Below are positions 1 through 13,100 of a stretch of DNA of 64,000 nt, piece after piece. The DNA is from Endomychus coccineus. Its lineage: Eukaryota; Arthropoda; Insecta; Coleoptera; Endomychidae. The stretch is from positions 5,128,501 through 5,192,500 of the forward strand of contig OY294072.1 in the NCBI GenBank assembly GCA_958510875.1. The letters are read 5' to 3'. A program made the position numbers and the translations under genes. The notes below the pieces were generated by a model. It was given only the letters and a program-made list of their open reading frames with translations, was not told the origin of the DNA and did no database searches. Position 1 is the first letter of the stretch; each line of letters begins with the position of its first letter.

Positions 1-175
1 TCAGCATAGTTTATCAGTTTTGCATCAATCGGGAGGCTCCCTATCGAATTTATATAAATTAATAACAATATTAGTAGTATAGTTGCGTATATCATTGTCC
101 ATTTCAGTTATGTAATGTTTCACATATATTGCTATTTTATCTGTGACTTTTAATTTAATATTCTTTACATCTGAT
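1..175 (-). pseudogene. LINE reverse-transcriptase fragment (cut by window edge)
   Basis: This stretch matches the better preserved LINE at about 12942-13120 on the same strand, except for about five extra bases near position 43 that break the frame. The window edge falls in the catalytic YADD box, of which the minus-strand codons for Y-A-D are visible at 1-9. The LINE sequence ends near 175. The following ~900 bp also match what follows the second copy, so LINE and flank were duplicated together. It is a non-functional fragment. Confidence 0.6.
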
Positions 176-1140
176 CTATTGTTTTATGACTCGCGTAGTA
201 CCAAAAGACGCCACGTAGGAGTATTTTCTGAAAATTGTCAGTTGACTTGTAAATACAAGGCATATCTGCGTTTTCAAAATCGTCTTACCACTTCGTGATC
301 CAAGCGCCAGCTGGTGACTGAGCAAGGGACTACGAGTTTAACGACGCGTAAGCGACTCATGTCAACCATAGAGTTTCCGGACCTGTATGTAGGACCGTGT
401 TTTATGTTTATTAATTTAGTTACTCACTGTACTATCGCTTTAGGTACATAGAAAATTATTGATTTAATTATTATATCAACAACATTCCAAGAACCAAAAT
501 GAGTGAATAACAGGGAACAATAGTTATTAATTAAGAGAACAAGGAATCATTCAACAAAATAAAAACTAAGGTATTGTTATTACTGTAGTGGTCAGAACAC
601 TTCAGGTACAAGACTCCTTACATTTGAAAAGTTGCATTCTCTAAAGGAAGATGAATGATTCAAAGACATTTAATTTCAAAGGAGTTGCAAATATTTTAAT
701 TTGTTGCAGAGTATTCTAGGAGCCAAGTTGTTCCAAATGGAATGTAATTTTTCTGCGTACAGAGAAAATAAACGGTTTTCTATAAGGTATCTTCCTCTGT
801 TTACTTTAAATAGGTGGCTAATTTTGAAGAAATGGAGTTGCTTTTCATTCAAATAATTAATGAAAATGATACTCGATTAATATCCGTATAAGTAAGTAAC
901 TGTTATAGTAACTATATGTAATTCTTTCTTAAAGTGCCGAAGATTTTTGAACAAGTTAATATCAGAATATACTTCCGTCAATGAATTAATTAAATTTGTA
1001 CTTTACAATATCAATAATTCAAAGACATTTTAATTTTGAAAAAGTGGAGTTGCAATAGTTTAATTTGTTGTATAGTATTTCAGAAGCCATGTAGTTGTAG
1101 AGCGACTATATATATAAATGTCAAAGTGACATACGATCCA
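176..1140. repeat. dispersed non-coding repeat flank, copy 1
   Basis: This AT-rich stretch has no convincing gene. Large parts recur at 13101-13900, and its second half (about 830-1140) recurs at 39950-40480 and 48010-48560. It leads into the R repeat. Recurring landmarks are the phrase gattcaaagacatttta and the phrase gagccatgtagttgtagagc. No terminal repeats or coding capacity were seen. Confidence 0.6.
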
Positions 1141-2190
1141 AACCATAGAATAACTTGTGACACGTGCTAATAGTAAGTTTCTATAAACGCGTACCCATCT
1201 CTATATAATCTACAACTGCCAGAGTGACGTCTGTCACAGTGACAACCTAAAGGTGCTCATACCCTTCACATGAAGGTTACCACGCACCATCCGACTAAAC
1301 CCTTACAAAGGCGTTGCACATAAAAAACTGCATCTTAGCGGGGCGTAGCCCGTAAAATCAACTAGTCGGTATTAGAATAAGCGGCTTATTAGGTTGGTAT
1401 CAAAGTTACTAAAAATCTAACTAGGAATATGCGATTTTCGACCTTATCGACGGTCAACTTTGAACACGACAAGCTAAATGAAGCGAGCGCAGCGAGCCCA
1501 AAAAATGATTGAAACGTTAACTTTGAACCTTTTAAAAGGTCGTGATAGCCCCAAACCGGGTCCAAAACGGTTTTGAAATAGTTAATTTTCCGTAAATCGA
1601 ATGACGTTCACGTTAGAAGCCCGTAGCTCGCGAGTTAGAAAAGTGCAAATTTACGGTACATAGAACGTCTTTACGAGGACTTTTTTGCTTCATGTCGTTG
1701 GATTATGAGCGGGGTCATAGGATAGGCACATTTTTGAGCCCCAAAATGTCTTTTAAATACGAAAATTTAATCCAAATAGAAACAGGTACTCTCAGGTCTC
1801 AGCTATGCACGTCTGACGTGCGAAGCACCAAAGGGAATTTTCTAGCTACTAAAATATACCCGAAACGGATAAATGCTAGCGGCCCATAGCCGAATAGACT
1901 TTATTACAGCTGGCGCCGACCGCACGGGCCACGAAACGGCCCCAAATTAACAAGACCGAGGTAAAATGTAAAAGCTCTAACTGACGCGTAGCGAGCTCCT
2001 CGAGGCATATGTCAAAATCATTTCGTTCGTAGCTTATTACATAGGAGGTTTGGCCTCCATCCAATTGTGTTTTTATACAATTCGAACCTTCTTATTTCGA
2101 TAGGCCACGTGAAAATCCCGGAATCCGAAGCGCCAAAGACATCTGAGTGTTTAAAATTTCGTATAAAATTGCGAAATTTGGCATTCTTAG

Positions 2191-3920
2191 AAACGTCGAA
2201 CTAATTAATCTGACACAAGATTTGGGGATATTTTTATTCAAATCGATATAATACCAATTTTTGTCGTCCATATTGCAAGATTTTCTCGGAAATTTTCCAA
2301 AATCGAAAACTAGGGCCTCTACGTTCAATTAAAATTCACCATTCGAAAGATCGTCATCGATAATGTTAAAATCGAACCAAACTATAGTCCGAGACTAGCC
2401 CAAAAATGCCGCTAAGTAGCTTAAAATAAATCATAAAGATTTGACGTTGTTTGACGGTAACCTATGTAAGGATTAAGTGATAACTCACGAAGAGAACTGA
2501 TTTCGGAGGTGTATGTATAATGAAACGATGTAGAAATAATACCAAGAGATCTTAAATAGCTATATACTGCTCAGAAACTCCCTAAATGGTCCATGGACGA
2601 AGGTATACTTTCTAGGGGTACAAGTACATTTCTACATTTTCCCGGACGATAAAGCATACATATCGACTCTAGAATCTTTTTAATAACCTATGCAACAAAT
2701 CTATGGTCTTATTCCACCAAAATCTAACCTTATTCATAGTCTGGGAGTTATATGTAGTAAACAACATGTCTCTAACTAAAAGTCAACAAAACTACATGAA
2801 TAAGATATGAACGTGGGGCCCCATCTATTAAAAAACGTTCTAGAGGTATGTCTGAACAATGTGTAACAATAAGACTTTCCATATTTTATTTTAGAAATAG
2901 ATAAATTGAGAATATCAATTATGGTGCCTACATACATATTCTTGCAACAAACTAAAGTACATAGGGATTTTGAAAGAATAACAAAACGATTAAGAAAGGT
3001 ATCTACATCATCTACGATATTAGTACAACTGATTTACTAAGGTACATAACATTAGAAACGTCAGATTAATTAATCTGACACAAGATTTGGGGATATTTTT
3101 ATTCAAATCGATATAATACCAATTTTTGTCGTCCATATTGCGAGATTTTCTCGGAAATTTTCCAAAATCGAAAACTAGGGCCTCTACGTTCAATTAAAAT
3201 TCATCATTCGAAAGATCGTCATCGATAATGTTAATATCGAACCAAACTATAGTCCGAGACTAGCCCAAAAATGCCGCTAAGTAGCTTAAAATAAATCATA
3301 AAGATTTGAGGTTGTTTGACGGTAACCTATGTAAGGATTAAGTGATAACTCACGAAGAGAACTGATTTCGGAGGTGTATGTATAATGAAACGATGTAGAA
3401 ATAATACCAAGAGATCTTAAATAGCTATATACTGCTCAGAAACTCCCTAAATGGTCCATGGACGAAGGTATACTTCCTAGGGGTACAAGTACATTTCTAC
3501 ATTTTCCGGTACTTTGGGCGACGATAAAGCATACATATCGACTCTAGAATCTTTTTAATAACCTATGCAACAAATCTATGGTCTTATTCCACCAAAATCT
3601 AACCTTATTCATAGTCTGGGAGTTATATGTAGTAAACAACATGTCTCTAACTAAAAGTCAACAAAACTACATGAATAAGATATGAACGTGGGGCCCCATC
3701 TATTAAAAAACGTTCTGGAGGTATGTCTGAAAAATGTGTAACAATAAGACTTTCCATATTTTAGTTTAGAAATAGATAAATAGAGAATATCAATTATGGT
3801 GCCTACATACATATTCTTGCAACAAACTAAAGTACATAAGGATTGAAAGAATAACAAAACGATTAAGAAAGGTATGTACATCATCTACGATATTAGTACA
3901 ACTGATTTACTAAGGTACAT
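2191..3920 (+). repeat. 865-bp tandem duplication inside R copy 1
   Basis: The sequence starting at 2191 (aaacgtc followed by the attaattaatctgacacaag region) restarts at 3056, a period of 865 bp, and continues near-identically to about 3920. The other R copies have this segment once, so the duplication arose within this copy. Confidence 0.75.
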
Positions 3921-4026
3921 AGCAAGATATGTGTCATATTCTACAGTAAGCGTAGCATCTTCCAGTAGCAGCACGATCATTGGATTCACTCAGAATTACT
4001 TCAAATTCACAGTACAAGCCTTTCAA

Positions 4027-4985
4027 AGTACTCGAGTAATGTCACTATAGATACAATAAAGATATTTTCATATACATGTGTATGGTGTATTATGTTTTAG
4101 GATCTAAATTGTCATTTCACATTTTCAACGTAGATACAACGTTATGATACATATAATAGCATCTTTCAAGAATTCAATGCCAAATATGGATAAATTATAT
4201 GGAATAAGGAAAGATGTATACAAGAGTATTTCATATGTACTTGGAAAGGAAAGCATTCAATGTTCAATTCACATGTACCTATCATTTCATACATATGTCA
4301 GTTGGTGGAAAAATTTCACCAAATCGTTATCAAAATTGTATGGAAACGTACATGCATGAAAATGATTATAAAAGTCTTCAACAATGAAGTTGCTGCCACA
4401 AGGTATACTTTCGACAAAGTGTACATCACTATATGGATGTTATACAACATTAAGAGAAATGACGGGAAAGTTTACAAATGATAGATTGTACAGTTTCAAT
4501 AGTACTCGAGTTATGTTACTATAGATACAATGAAGATATTTTCATATACATGTGTATGATGTATTATGTTTTAGGATCTGAGTTGTCATTTCACATTTTC
4601 AACGTAGATACAACGTTATGATACATATAATAGTATCTTTCAAGAATTCAATGCCAAATATGGATAAATTATATGGAATAAGGAAAGATGTATACAAGAG
4701 TATTTCATATGTTCTTGGAAAGGAAAGCATTCAATGTTCAATTTACATGTAGGTACCTATCATTTCATACATATGTCAGTTGGTGGAAAAATTGCACCAA
4801 ATCATATCAGAACCAATTTTATGGAAACGCACATGCATGAAAATGATTATAAAAGTCTTCAACAATGTAGTTGCTGCCACAAGGTATACTTTCGACAAAG
4901 TATACATCACTATATGGATGTTATACAACATTAAGAGAGATGACGGGAAAGTTTACAAATGATAGATTGTACAGTTTCAATACTT
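4027..4985 (+). repeat. 474-bp tandem duplication in the tail of R copy 1
   Basis: Units begin at 4027 and 4501 with the agtactcgag motif and differ by scattered substitutions. A matching duplication (period about 481) is present at 34127-35090 in R copy 4 but absent from R copy 2 at 8.4-8.9 kb. Copies 1 and 4 therefore share a common duplicated ancestor. Short open frames inside are by-products. Confidence 0.75.
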
Positions 4986-5010
4986 CAAATTGAGATTTGT
5001 AAATATATAT

Positions 5011-6227
5011 TTGAAAAGAACCCAGGTTAGAGTAAAGTTTAATGATGACATACTTCCATTCATTCAGTTATTCCTGGCATACATCAGATTTATTCGAAGC
5101 TGAAAAGAGAAAAAATTCTTCCTCAACGGGTGATAATTTTTTTATTATAACATACCTTCCTCTGATTTCTCTGGACTGTAACTAGCTATAAAAATAGTGT
5201 AAAAACCTGTTTGAGCAATGTACGAATAGAAGTCAATTGTAGTTGGCATGTTAAGAAGATGAATGAATTCAACTACACAATATTTATAAGAAATTTTATG
5301 GTTCAATTAACGTTTTTTTTTTAAGTAACTCCACAGATAATGCAAATAGCATTAAAAATGATTGAAAAAGCAGCTTGAGAGATTTACATACAAAACTCAT
5401 TGCATTTAACATGTTAATGCTAAAAATTAAAGAGCTTAATATTTATAAGGTTTTTCCTTTGATTATTTCCAGTGTAGCTATTTGTTGATACTTCAGAGAA
5501 TAGGGGGTACAGTTACATAGTTGCAAACAACATTGTCTGATTGAAAGTTATCGAATCACATTTCAACTTCAACTGAGGAAAGATTTACAAATAATATATC
5601 AGACCTAACGGGGTAGGGGTTGTAGGTATTCTCCTTCGATCACTTAAGTGGTAACTGTATCTTACGTCAGAAAAGAGAATGGTATAGTTACAGACTTGCA
5701 TAATATATCATTGTCTGATTTCAAGTATTTGTTCATTCACAAATAGGTGGTTTTATTTAGGTTTTTTCTTTTACATTTGAAAATTTAATAAACATATCAG
5801 AAGAGTTCACATTGTGGATAAACTATATCACTAAATAAAAAATAATCACCATCATCCACTAAAAATACTATTAAAGTACAGAGTAGCTATCGAATTACAT
5901 TATAAAGAGGAATACCCTCCTACATACTGGTTCTATTTAGGTACTCTCTTTACTGGGAAACTTTTCCAAGTAATAAGTCACAGCTAAAAGGGGGTTGGGT
6001 CATTTTCGATTACTTAAATACTAATGTAGGTATGTTACTCCACAAGAAGTAAGAAAATTATTGATTTAACTATTATATAGGTAGGTACTTTTGAAGAAAT
6101 AGAGTTACCCTTCATTCAAATGATTAATTGAATTTATTTAATATATCTACCTACTTCTGATGTTATATGTAAAACGATTACAAACTAAATAAATCTAAAA
6201 TGAATACTTTTTAAACATATAAGTACA
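5011..6227. other. AT-rich stretch without a gene, shared with 35.1-36.5 kb
   Basis: No gene was found. The stretch is largely homologous to 35100-36530, and parts resemble 9050-9740 and 11240-11760. It sits directly upstream of the LINE ORF1 remnant in both places, so part of it may be LINE 5' untranslated or ORF1 sequence decayed beyond recognition. Confidence 0.5.
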
Positions 6228-6581
6228 TAATATCCTAATGATATCAGTTTCCACATTGAAAATGGAGCTTTATGTATTCGGTTTGGAGCATGTTCTGTCT
6301 ATGAATATTTTGGTATCTATAAGTGCTATAACTGCTCAGGTTTTGGTCATAGTGCTAAAGACTGTAAAATAGAAAGTGTTTGTTTGAAATGTGGCAATCA
6401 TGATCACTCTGGTAATAATTGTGATAGTGAATCAAACAGATGTCCCAACCGTGTAGAAGCAAATGACAAATTCTCTTTAAAATTGAATTTGAATCATTCC
6501 CCATTCGATTATAACTGTCCAGTATTAGTTCAAAAAATTAACAATGAGAAACGAAAATTAGAAATGGAAACAAATCAATAG
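6228..6581 (+). pseudogene. LINE ORF1 (gag-like) C-terminus with two CCHC zinc knuckles
   Basis: An open frame runs from about 6228 to the stop at 6581. It contains two zinc knuckles, CYNCSGFGHSAKDC and CLKCGNHDHSGNNC, preceded by a segment (IRFGACSVYEYFGIYK) typical of ORF1/gag-like proteins of jockey and CR1-type non-LTR retrotransposons. Such proteins bind the element RNA. The N-terminal two thirds are missing or decayed. The same segment recurs at 36531-36800 with a deletion that removes the last cysteine of knuckle 2. ORF2 starts 34 bases after the stop. Confidence 0.7.
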
Positions 6582-6614
6582 CAATTACCTAATAACAAAC
6601 TCGATACCTCTAAA

Positions 6615-6692
6615 ATGTCAAACTTCTCTAAAATTTTACATTATAACATTCAATGTCTAAGAAACAAAACTTCAGAACTAGAAGCTAAAATT
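6615..6692 (+). pseudogene. LINE ORF2 start (endonuclease N-terminus), interrupted by R copy 2
   Basis: Translation from the ATG at 6615 gives MSNFSKILHYNIQCLRNK and a few more residues. The NIQCLRNK part is the first conserved block of the apurinic-like endonuclease domain of non-LTR ORF2 proteins. The frame is cut at about 6692, where R sequence begins. The uninterrupted continuation is at 36855 onward, so the breakpoint can be placed within a few bases. Only about 25 codons remain. Confidence 0.6.
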
Positions 6693-8880
6693 GAATGATT
6701 GAAACGTTAACTTTGAACCTTTTAAAAGGTCGTGATAGCCCCAAACCGGGTCGAAAACGGTTTTGAAATAGTTAATTTTTCGTAAATCGAATGACGTTCA
6801 CGTTAGAAGCCCGTAGCTCGCGAGTTGAAATAGTGCAAAAGTTAGGAACATAGAACTTCTTTACGGGGGTTTTTGCGTACCGATTTCACTCCATGTAGTT
6901 AGATTTAGTCGGGATACGCACCCGACAGACCTTCTTTTTTCCAAAAATTTCGTTTAAATACGAAAATTTAATTAAAATAGAAACAGGTACTCTCAGGTCT
7001 CACCTATACACGTCTAACGTGCAACGTAACAAAGGGAATTTTCTAGCTACTAAAATATACCCGAAGCGGATAAATGCTAGCGGCCCATAGCAAAAAAGAC
7101 TTTATTACAGCTGGCGCCGGCCGCACGGGCCACGAAACGACCCCAAATTAACAAGATCGAGGTAAAATGTATAAACTCTAACTGACGCGTAGCGAGCTCC
7201 TCGAGGCATATGTCAACATCATTTCGTTCGTAGCTTATTACATAGGACATCTGGCGTTCATGCAATTGTGTTTTTAGATAATTTAATCCTTCTAATTTCG
7301 ATAGGCCAAGTGAAAATCCCGGAGCCTCAAGCGCTAAAGATATCTGAGTGTTTAATCTTTCGTATAAAATTGCGAAATTTGGCATTCTTAGAAACGTCAA
7401 ATTAATTAATCTGACACAAGAGTTGGGGATATTTTTATTCAAATCGATATAATACCAATTTTTGTAGTCCATATTGCAAGATTTTCTCGGAAATTTTCCA
7501 AAATCGAAAACTAGGGCCTCTACGTTCAATTAAAATTCACCATTCGAAAGATCGTCATCGATAATGTTAAAATCGATCCAAACTACAGTCCGAGACGTAG
7601 CCCAAAAATGCCGCTAAGTAGCTTAAAATAAATCATAAAGATTTGACGTTGTTTGACGGTAACCTATGTAAGGATTAAGTGATAACTCACGAAGAGAACT
7701 GATTTCGGAGGTGTATGTATAATGAAACGATGTAGAAATAATACCAAGAGATCTTAAATAGCTATATACTGCTCAGAATCTCCCTAAATGGTCCATGGAC
7801 GAAGGTATACTTCCTAGGGGTACAAGTACATTTCTACATTTTCCGGTACTTTGGGCGACGATAAAGCATACATATCGACTCTAGAATCTTTTTAATAACC
7901 TATGCAACAAATCTATGGTCTTATTCCACCAAAATCTAACCTTATTCATAGTCTGGGAGTTATATGTAGTAAACAACATGTCTCTAACTAAAAGTCAACA
8001 AAACTACATAAATAAGATATGAACGTGGGGCCCCATCTATTAAAAAACGTTCTAGAGGTATGTCTGAACAATGCGTAACAATAAGACTTTCCATATTTTA
8101 TTTTAGAAACAGATAAATTGAGAATATCAATTATGGTGCCTACATACATATTCTTGCAACAAACTAGAGTACATATGGATTGAATGAATAACAAAACGAT
8201 TAAGAAAGGTATGTACATCATCTACGATATTAGTACAACTGATTTACTAAGGTACATAACAAGATATGTGTCATATTCTACAGTAAGCGTAGCATCTTCC
8301 AGTAGCAGCACGATCATTGGGTTCACTCAGAATTACTTCAAATTCACAGTACAAGCCTTTCAAAGTACTCGAGTAATGTCACTATAAATACAATAAAGAT
8401 ATTTTCATATACATGTGTATGGTGTATTATGTTTTAGGATCTAAATTGTCATTTCACATTTTCAACGTAGATACAAAGTTATGATACATATAATAGCATC
8501 TTTCAAGAATTCAATGCCAAATATGGATAAATTATATGGAATAAGGAAAGATGTATACAAGAGTATTTCATATGTTCTTGGAAAGGAAAGCATTCAATGT
8601 TCAATTTACATGTACCTATCATTTCATACATATGTCAGTTGGTGGAAAAATTTCACCAAATCGTTATCAAAATTGTATGGAAACGTACATGCATGAAAAT
8701 GATTATAAAAGTCTTGAACAATGAAGTTGCTGCCACAAGGTATACTTTCGACAAAGTATACATCACTATATGGATGTTATACAACATTAAGAGAGATGAC
8801 GGGAAAGTTTACAAATGATAGATTGTACTGTTTCAATACTTCAAATTGAGCTTTGCAAATGTATATATGAGAAGAATAAA
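6693..8880 (+). repeat. R repeat, copy 2, with intact antisense frame
   Basis: This R copy begins abruptly within the R landmark gattgaaacgttaactttg, directly against LINE ORF2, so it is 5'-truncated relative to copies 1, 5 and 6. It carries the antisense 150-codon frame (7077-7529, minus) in intact form. The tail (8184-8820) is single copy, without the 474-bp duplication of copy 1. Confidence 0.65.
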
Positions 8881-9747
8881 GGTAGGAGGAAAACTAAATA
8901 ATGAAATGCACCCTTTTTCTTCATTATTCCTGGCATAAGTATATCAGATTCAAAGCTGAAAAGAGAAAAAATGCTTCCTCAACGGGTAGTAGATTTTTTA
9001 TAACATAACTTTCTCTGAGACTATCTAGCAATAAAAATAGATATGTACAAACTTGCTTGAGACATGTAGGTACAAACGAAACACAATTGCATCTTGCAAG
9101 TTACTAATAGGCATAAATTCTGTATCTTTGTATTAATAACAAAAAGGGTAGATCGTACAGTTTTAATACTGGGAATTGGTTTTTACAATGGTTCTGCTAC
9201 CGATATGTTTGAGAAATCTTATCGAATGGCATACTGACTGAGAAGGTGTATCCTTATGGTAGCTCAAAAGAGAATGTCATTCTGCTTCAGACAGACAAAA
9301 TGCTTAGGCTTCCTCAACGGCTAATAGATTTTTTTATAAAATAGCTTCTTCTCATTCCTCAGAGACTGTAATTTGGACTGAAAATAAAGTAAAAGGCTGC
9401 TTGAGCTATCTACAAATAGAATTCAATTGTAGGTAGCATGTTAAGAGAATACTAGCACAATATTCATAAGAAATTTTATGGTACAATTAATGTTTTTTTC
9501 ATAAAGTAACTTCACAGATACTGCAAATAGCATTGAAAATAATTGAAAAAGCAGCTTGAGAGATTAACATACAAAATTGTATTGCATTTAGCATGGCAAT
9601 GCTGAAAATTAATTGGCTTGATATTCATAAGGTAGGTATTACAATTTTTTTTCTTACAAGGAGAGGTAATTGTGTGTACCTATTTGTTAGAATGTTGAGA
9701 ATTAGGGGGTACAATTACAAAGCAGCATAGGACATTGTCTGAGATAA
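8881..9747. other. AT-rich stretch without a gene
   Basis: No gene seen. Segments around 9120-9200 recur at 43165-43260, and 9340-9740 resembles 5150-5540. The LINE remnant begins at about 9748. Confidence 0.5.
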
Positions 9748-10778
9748 GAGGGAAAGCAATACAAGCAAATCTTGTATTGATCATATTTAAATGAAAAATA
9801 AACTTTATACAGAATTTACTGCTGCTATCATAAAGACAACCATAACAGATCACTATTCCACTTTACTAGCATTTAATATAAATCATATTAAAGGTGTAAA
9901 AAATGACTTATTGGTGACAAAAATAGACGAGGATAAATTGAGGAAATCATTGGAGGATAAAAATTGGGACACAGTTTATAAGGCTCTTAATATTGAAATT
10001 ATTTATAATAAAAACGTAAAAAGAAAAGAGTGGATCACAGCAGGCATTTTGAAGTTTATAAAAACTAGAAATTGGTTTTACCAGCAATATCTAAAATGTC
10101 CAAATAATGAGACTATTAATAATTGTTATAAAATATACAGGAATAAACTCAATGGCCTCATTCATAAAACTAAGTGTAATCATTTCAAATACAAAATTAT
10201 GGATAACGTAGGGTCTAATAAAGCATTATGGGAAACAATTAATAAAGTTGAGAACAAAAAGATCAAAAATAAATCGAAAATCAAGGAATTGAAGCTTGAA
10301 AGTGATGAGATTGTAAAAACTCATATTGATATTTCAAATGCTTTCAATAAACGCTTTGTTAACATAGGTAAAACTTATGCAAAAAAAATACGAAGGCATG
10401 AAACTGACACTCACACTAATGAAAATAGGAGTCCTAGATCCATGTTCTTGTACAGTACAACTCCAAATGAGGTCGTGTCTATTATTAATTCGAGTAACAT
10501 TAATAAGTGTACAGGTGAAGATAAAATATCTAACAAAAGTACTTACGTTCTCTTCTTATGTGAGGGGGCAACCTGAATTCAAGGGATTAAAAACAGGTAA
10601 CGATTCCTGCTTAGAAATTGTCCCTTCATTAAAATATTTAGGAGTCACAATAGATGAATTAGTAAAATGGGATATACATGCCCAAGAAATGATAAAAAAA
10701 TTAAGAGGCATTGTTTACAGAATGTGTCATTTAAAGAACATACTTAGTGTGCAGCAACTAAAAATTCAGTTTTGCTAG
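9748..10778 (+). pseudogene. LINE ORF2 remnant with the reverse-transcriptase core deleted
   Basis: The left end encodes the end of the endonuclease domain (SCIDHI, then after a stop at 9789 a frame with ITDHYSTLLAFNI, the usual SDH-type last block). A lysine-rich linker of about 230 residues follows, to KCTGEDKIS near 10525. That point normally lies just before RT fingers. The RT palm is absent. The sequence jumps to the post-RT thumb (SLKYLGVTIDELVKWD at about 10629-10675), with a frame change near 10550. About 1 kb was therefore lost, and the element cannot have made active RT in this form. The family looks like CR1/jockey; the exact clade is not assigned. Confidence 0.7.
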
Positions 10779-11235
10779 AATCCAATTATTATTGTTATTG
10801 GTGTTAGACTCTTTCACTTAATCATAACCTATATGTTAAACTAAATCACTAATAAACCACTCATTCCCTCACTTAATTTTTTAAAAAAATTTCTTATACG
10901 CTTTTTGAATTTTTGTTCTGATCCTCAATAATTGGTCTACTTATTTACCTAGATATTTAATTATCTATGTATTTATGTATGTATAGGTATACGTTTTGTT
11001 TATATCTAGTTGTTATATTGCTAAATACTAATTAATGGTACTTATCCTAACTTTTTACAACTCTATTCCCATAAAACAAATTCCAATGAGAATTTACATG
11101 GGATTCCAATTTTTCTTTTATTTTACAAATGTCACATAAACTACTATACTTAATGCAATTATTTCTCTTATTGTAAATTTATTGTATCTTACAATAAGGT
11201 AAAATAAAAATTATTCTTATTCTTATTCTATTCTT
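10779..11235 (+). repeat. LINE 3' untranslated region with (TTCTTA)n-like tail
   Basis: This segment matches 43871-44342, which follows the second 3' end of the same LINE family. It ends in repeats of ttattcttattcttattc after gtaaaataaaaatta. A simple-repeat tail rather than poly(A) is usual for CR1-like and some jockey-like elements. The same tail occurs a third time at about 45731-45782. Confidence 0.6.
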
Positions 11236-12131
11236 GTATTCAACCAAGAAGGGGTGGAGGTTCTCCCTCGATTATTTGAAGTGTAGCTATTTGCTAGATA
11301 CCACAGAAAATAGGGGGTATAGTTACAAATTTTCAAATAACATTGTTTGATTTCAAGGTGGGTTCAAGACATATGAAAATCCAATAACCCATAAAAGAGT
11401 TCACATTGTGTATAAACTATAACACTGTTAATAATCACCCCTATCCACTAAGAATACTATTAAAATACTGAGGACCTTTCGACTAGCAGCATGCACCATC
11501 AGAGTTGGAAGCTCCTCTGTACTTTTAACAGTTCTTTTACAGGATAAGGTTGATTATTTCTTATTTATATTTGAATGTTATATCGAATTACGTTATGAGA
11601 AGTAAAAACCTTCCTACATACTGGTTCTATTTAGGTTCTTTCTTTACTGGGAAATTTTTCCAAATAATAAGTCACAACCAAAAGGGGGTGGAGTCATCTT
11701 CTTCGATTACTTAAATAGTAATGTATTTTACTAATATGAGATAAGAAAATGATTGATTCAAGTATTATATAGGTAGATACTTTTGAAGAAATAGAGTTAC
11801 CCTTCATTCAAATGATTAATTAAATTTCTATTTTCTTTGTATGAAGTTGAATGATTCAAAGACACCTTTCACTTTTGAAGAAGTTGATAGAGTTGCAAAC
11901 GTTTCCAAATAATATACCACAACCAGGAGGGGGTGAGGTATTCTCCATCGATTACTTAAATAGTAGGCTATATGTAACTTCAGAAAAGAGAGGAGTATAT
12001 ATAGTTGTAATTCATTACAACAGTACAGTAGATAATTGAATATTATATATTACGATTTATTAGTCAGATAATAAATATAATTGATATTTCGAGTGAGCAA
12101 TATAACAATAATTAAGAAACGCAGAGACAAC
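11236..12131. other. non-coding stretch duplicated at 44.34-45.73 kb
   Basis: No gene was found. The order of blocks matches 44343-45730 (for example gaaggggtggaggttctcc and tttgctagataccac), but about 500 bp present there is absent here. It lies between two LINE fragments of opposite orientation. Confidence 0.5.
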
Positions 12132-13100
12132 TCACAAATATGTGGGCGTTATCAATGAGATAAGTATAGACTTCATATTTGAATCATCATTATTAATTGA
12201 TCTCAATGCTAACGGAAGTTTGTTATAGACTTTTGATCCGTTGAAGGAAATACTATTTTGACATTTTCTTTTGGCTAATTTAATAATTTTGATTTCTTCA
12301 TTGTAAGCTGCTCTTGTGTGATAGGCATGATCTATGTACTTAGTTTCCACTTTTAGATGCATGTAGATTAGACATTGATATATGTAAAGTGTTCTTACTT
12401 TTAGCACATTCATTTGTTTGTATAAAATATCCGTAGAAAATCTTTTAGATTTGTTTAATATCATTTTTAAGACGTAATTTTGTACAACATTAAGAGGTTC
12501 CATTGCATTTTTATATAGACCCCCCACGCTCCGATGCCATATTTCAATAAAGATTCCACCAGAGCTTTGTATATATTTTCAAGCATACGCATGTATTCTC
12601 TTATTTGGTAAAATTTATAATTCAGTTTTCTTACTTTGCTTGCTAAATGTTCTACTTGAATATTCCACCTAAGATTTTTGTCAATGATTATACCAAGATA
12701 TTTAATGTGGGCTGCAGCTTGTATGTAATTTTCACATTCACAGTTCGTATGGATGTATAGTTTGTTTACGTTATTGCATTCACTAACGTTCGTGATTGAG
12801 AAACTTATGAATTTAGTTTTATTTGAATTAAGGGTGAGTTTGTTTGATTGTAACCAGCAATTCACAGTACTAAGACCACATGTAGCTTCATTCATGAGTG
12901 AATGTGAATATCTATCACTGAATATAATAACTGTATCGTCAGCATAGTTTATCAGTTTTGCATCGATCGGGAGGCTCCCTAATTTATATAAATTAATAAC
13001 AATATTAGTAGTATAGTTGCATATATCATTGTCCATTTCAGTTATGTAATGTTTCACATATGTTGCTATTTTATCTGTGACTTTTAATTTAATATTCTTT
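12132..13100 (-). pseudogene. LINE ORF2 reverse transcriptase C-terminal part (one frameshift)
   Basis: Read on the minus strand, the frame 13057-12467 contains the RT catalytic box NYADDTVIIFSD, followed by the thumb region with IKYLGIIIDKNLRWN and a segment ending GIGAWG. Near 12530, at a run of six C on the plus strand, the frame shifts into 12527-12132, which continues with the usual C-terminal tail (QNYVLKMILNKSKRFST ... FNGSKVYNKLPLALR) to a stop at 12132. One homopolymer frameshift aside it is well preserved, so it is a fairly young copy. Upstream fingers are missing. It is related to but distinct from the LINE at 36.5 and 43.3 kb. CR1/jockey-like clade. Confidence 0.8.

Larger units (their letters stand above)
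1141..5010 (+). repeat. R repeat, copy 1 (long unclassified dispersed repeat, internally duplicated)
   Basis: R is a family of 2-4 kb repeats seen at least six times in this window. Landmarks in order are a box with tgacgtctgtcacagtgaca, the GC-rich motif agcggggcgtagc (1338), the phrase gaagcgagcgcagcgagc, the phrase ttaactttgaacctttta, a region holding an antisense open frame, and an AT-rich tail. In this copy the antisense frame is broken into two pieces (1876-2064 and 2092-2328). The copy carries two internal tandem duplications, listed separately. No transposase, reverse transcriptase or terminal repeat is visible, so the element class is unknown. Confidence 0.65.

Noticed and set aside
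4144..4962. Several 60-73 codon frames (also at 8481, 34406, 34884)
   Set aside because: They recur only because the R tail recurs; frames overlap each other and are not consistently kept.
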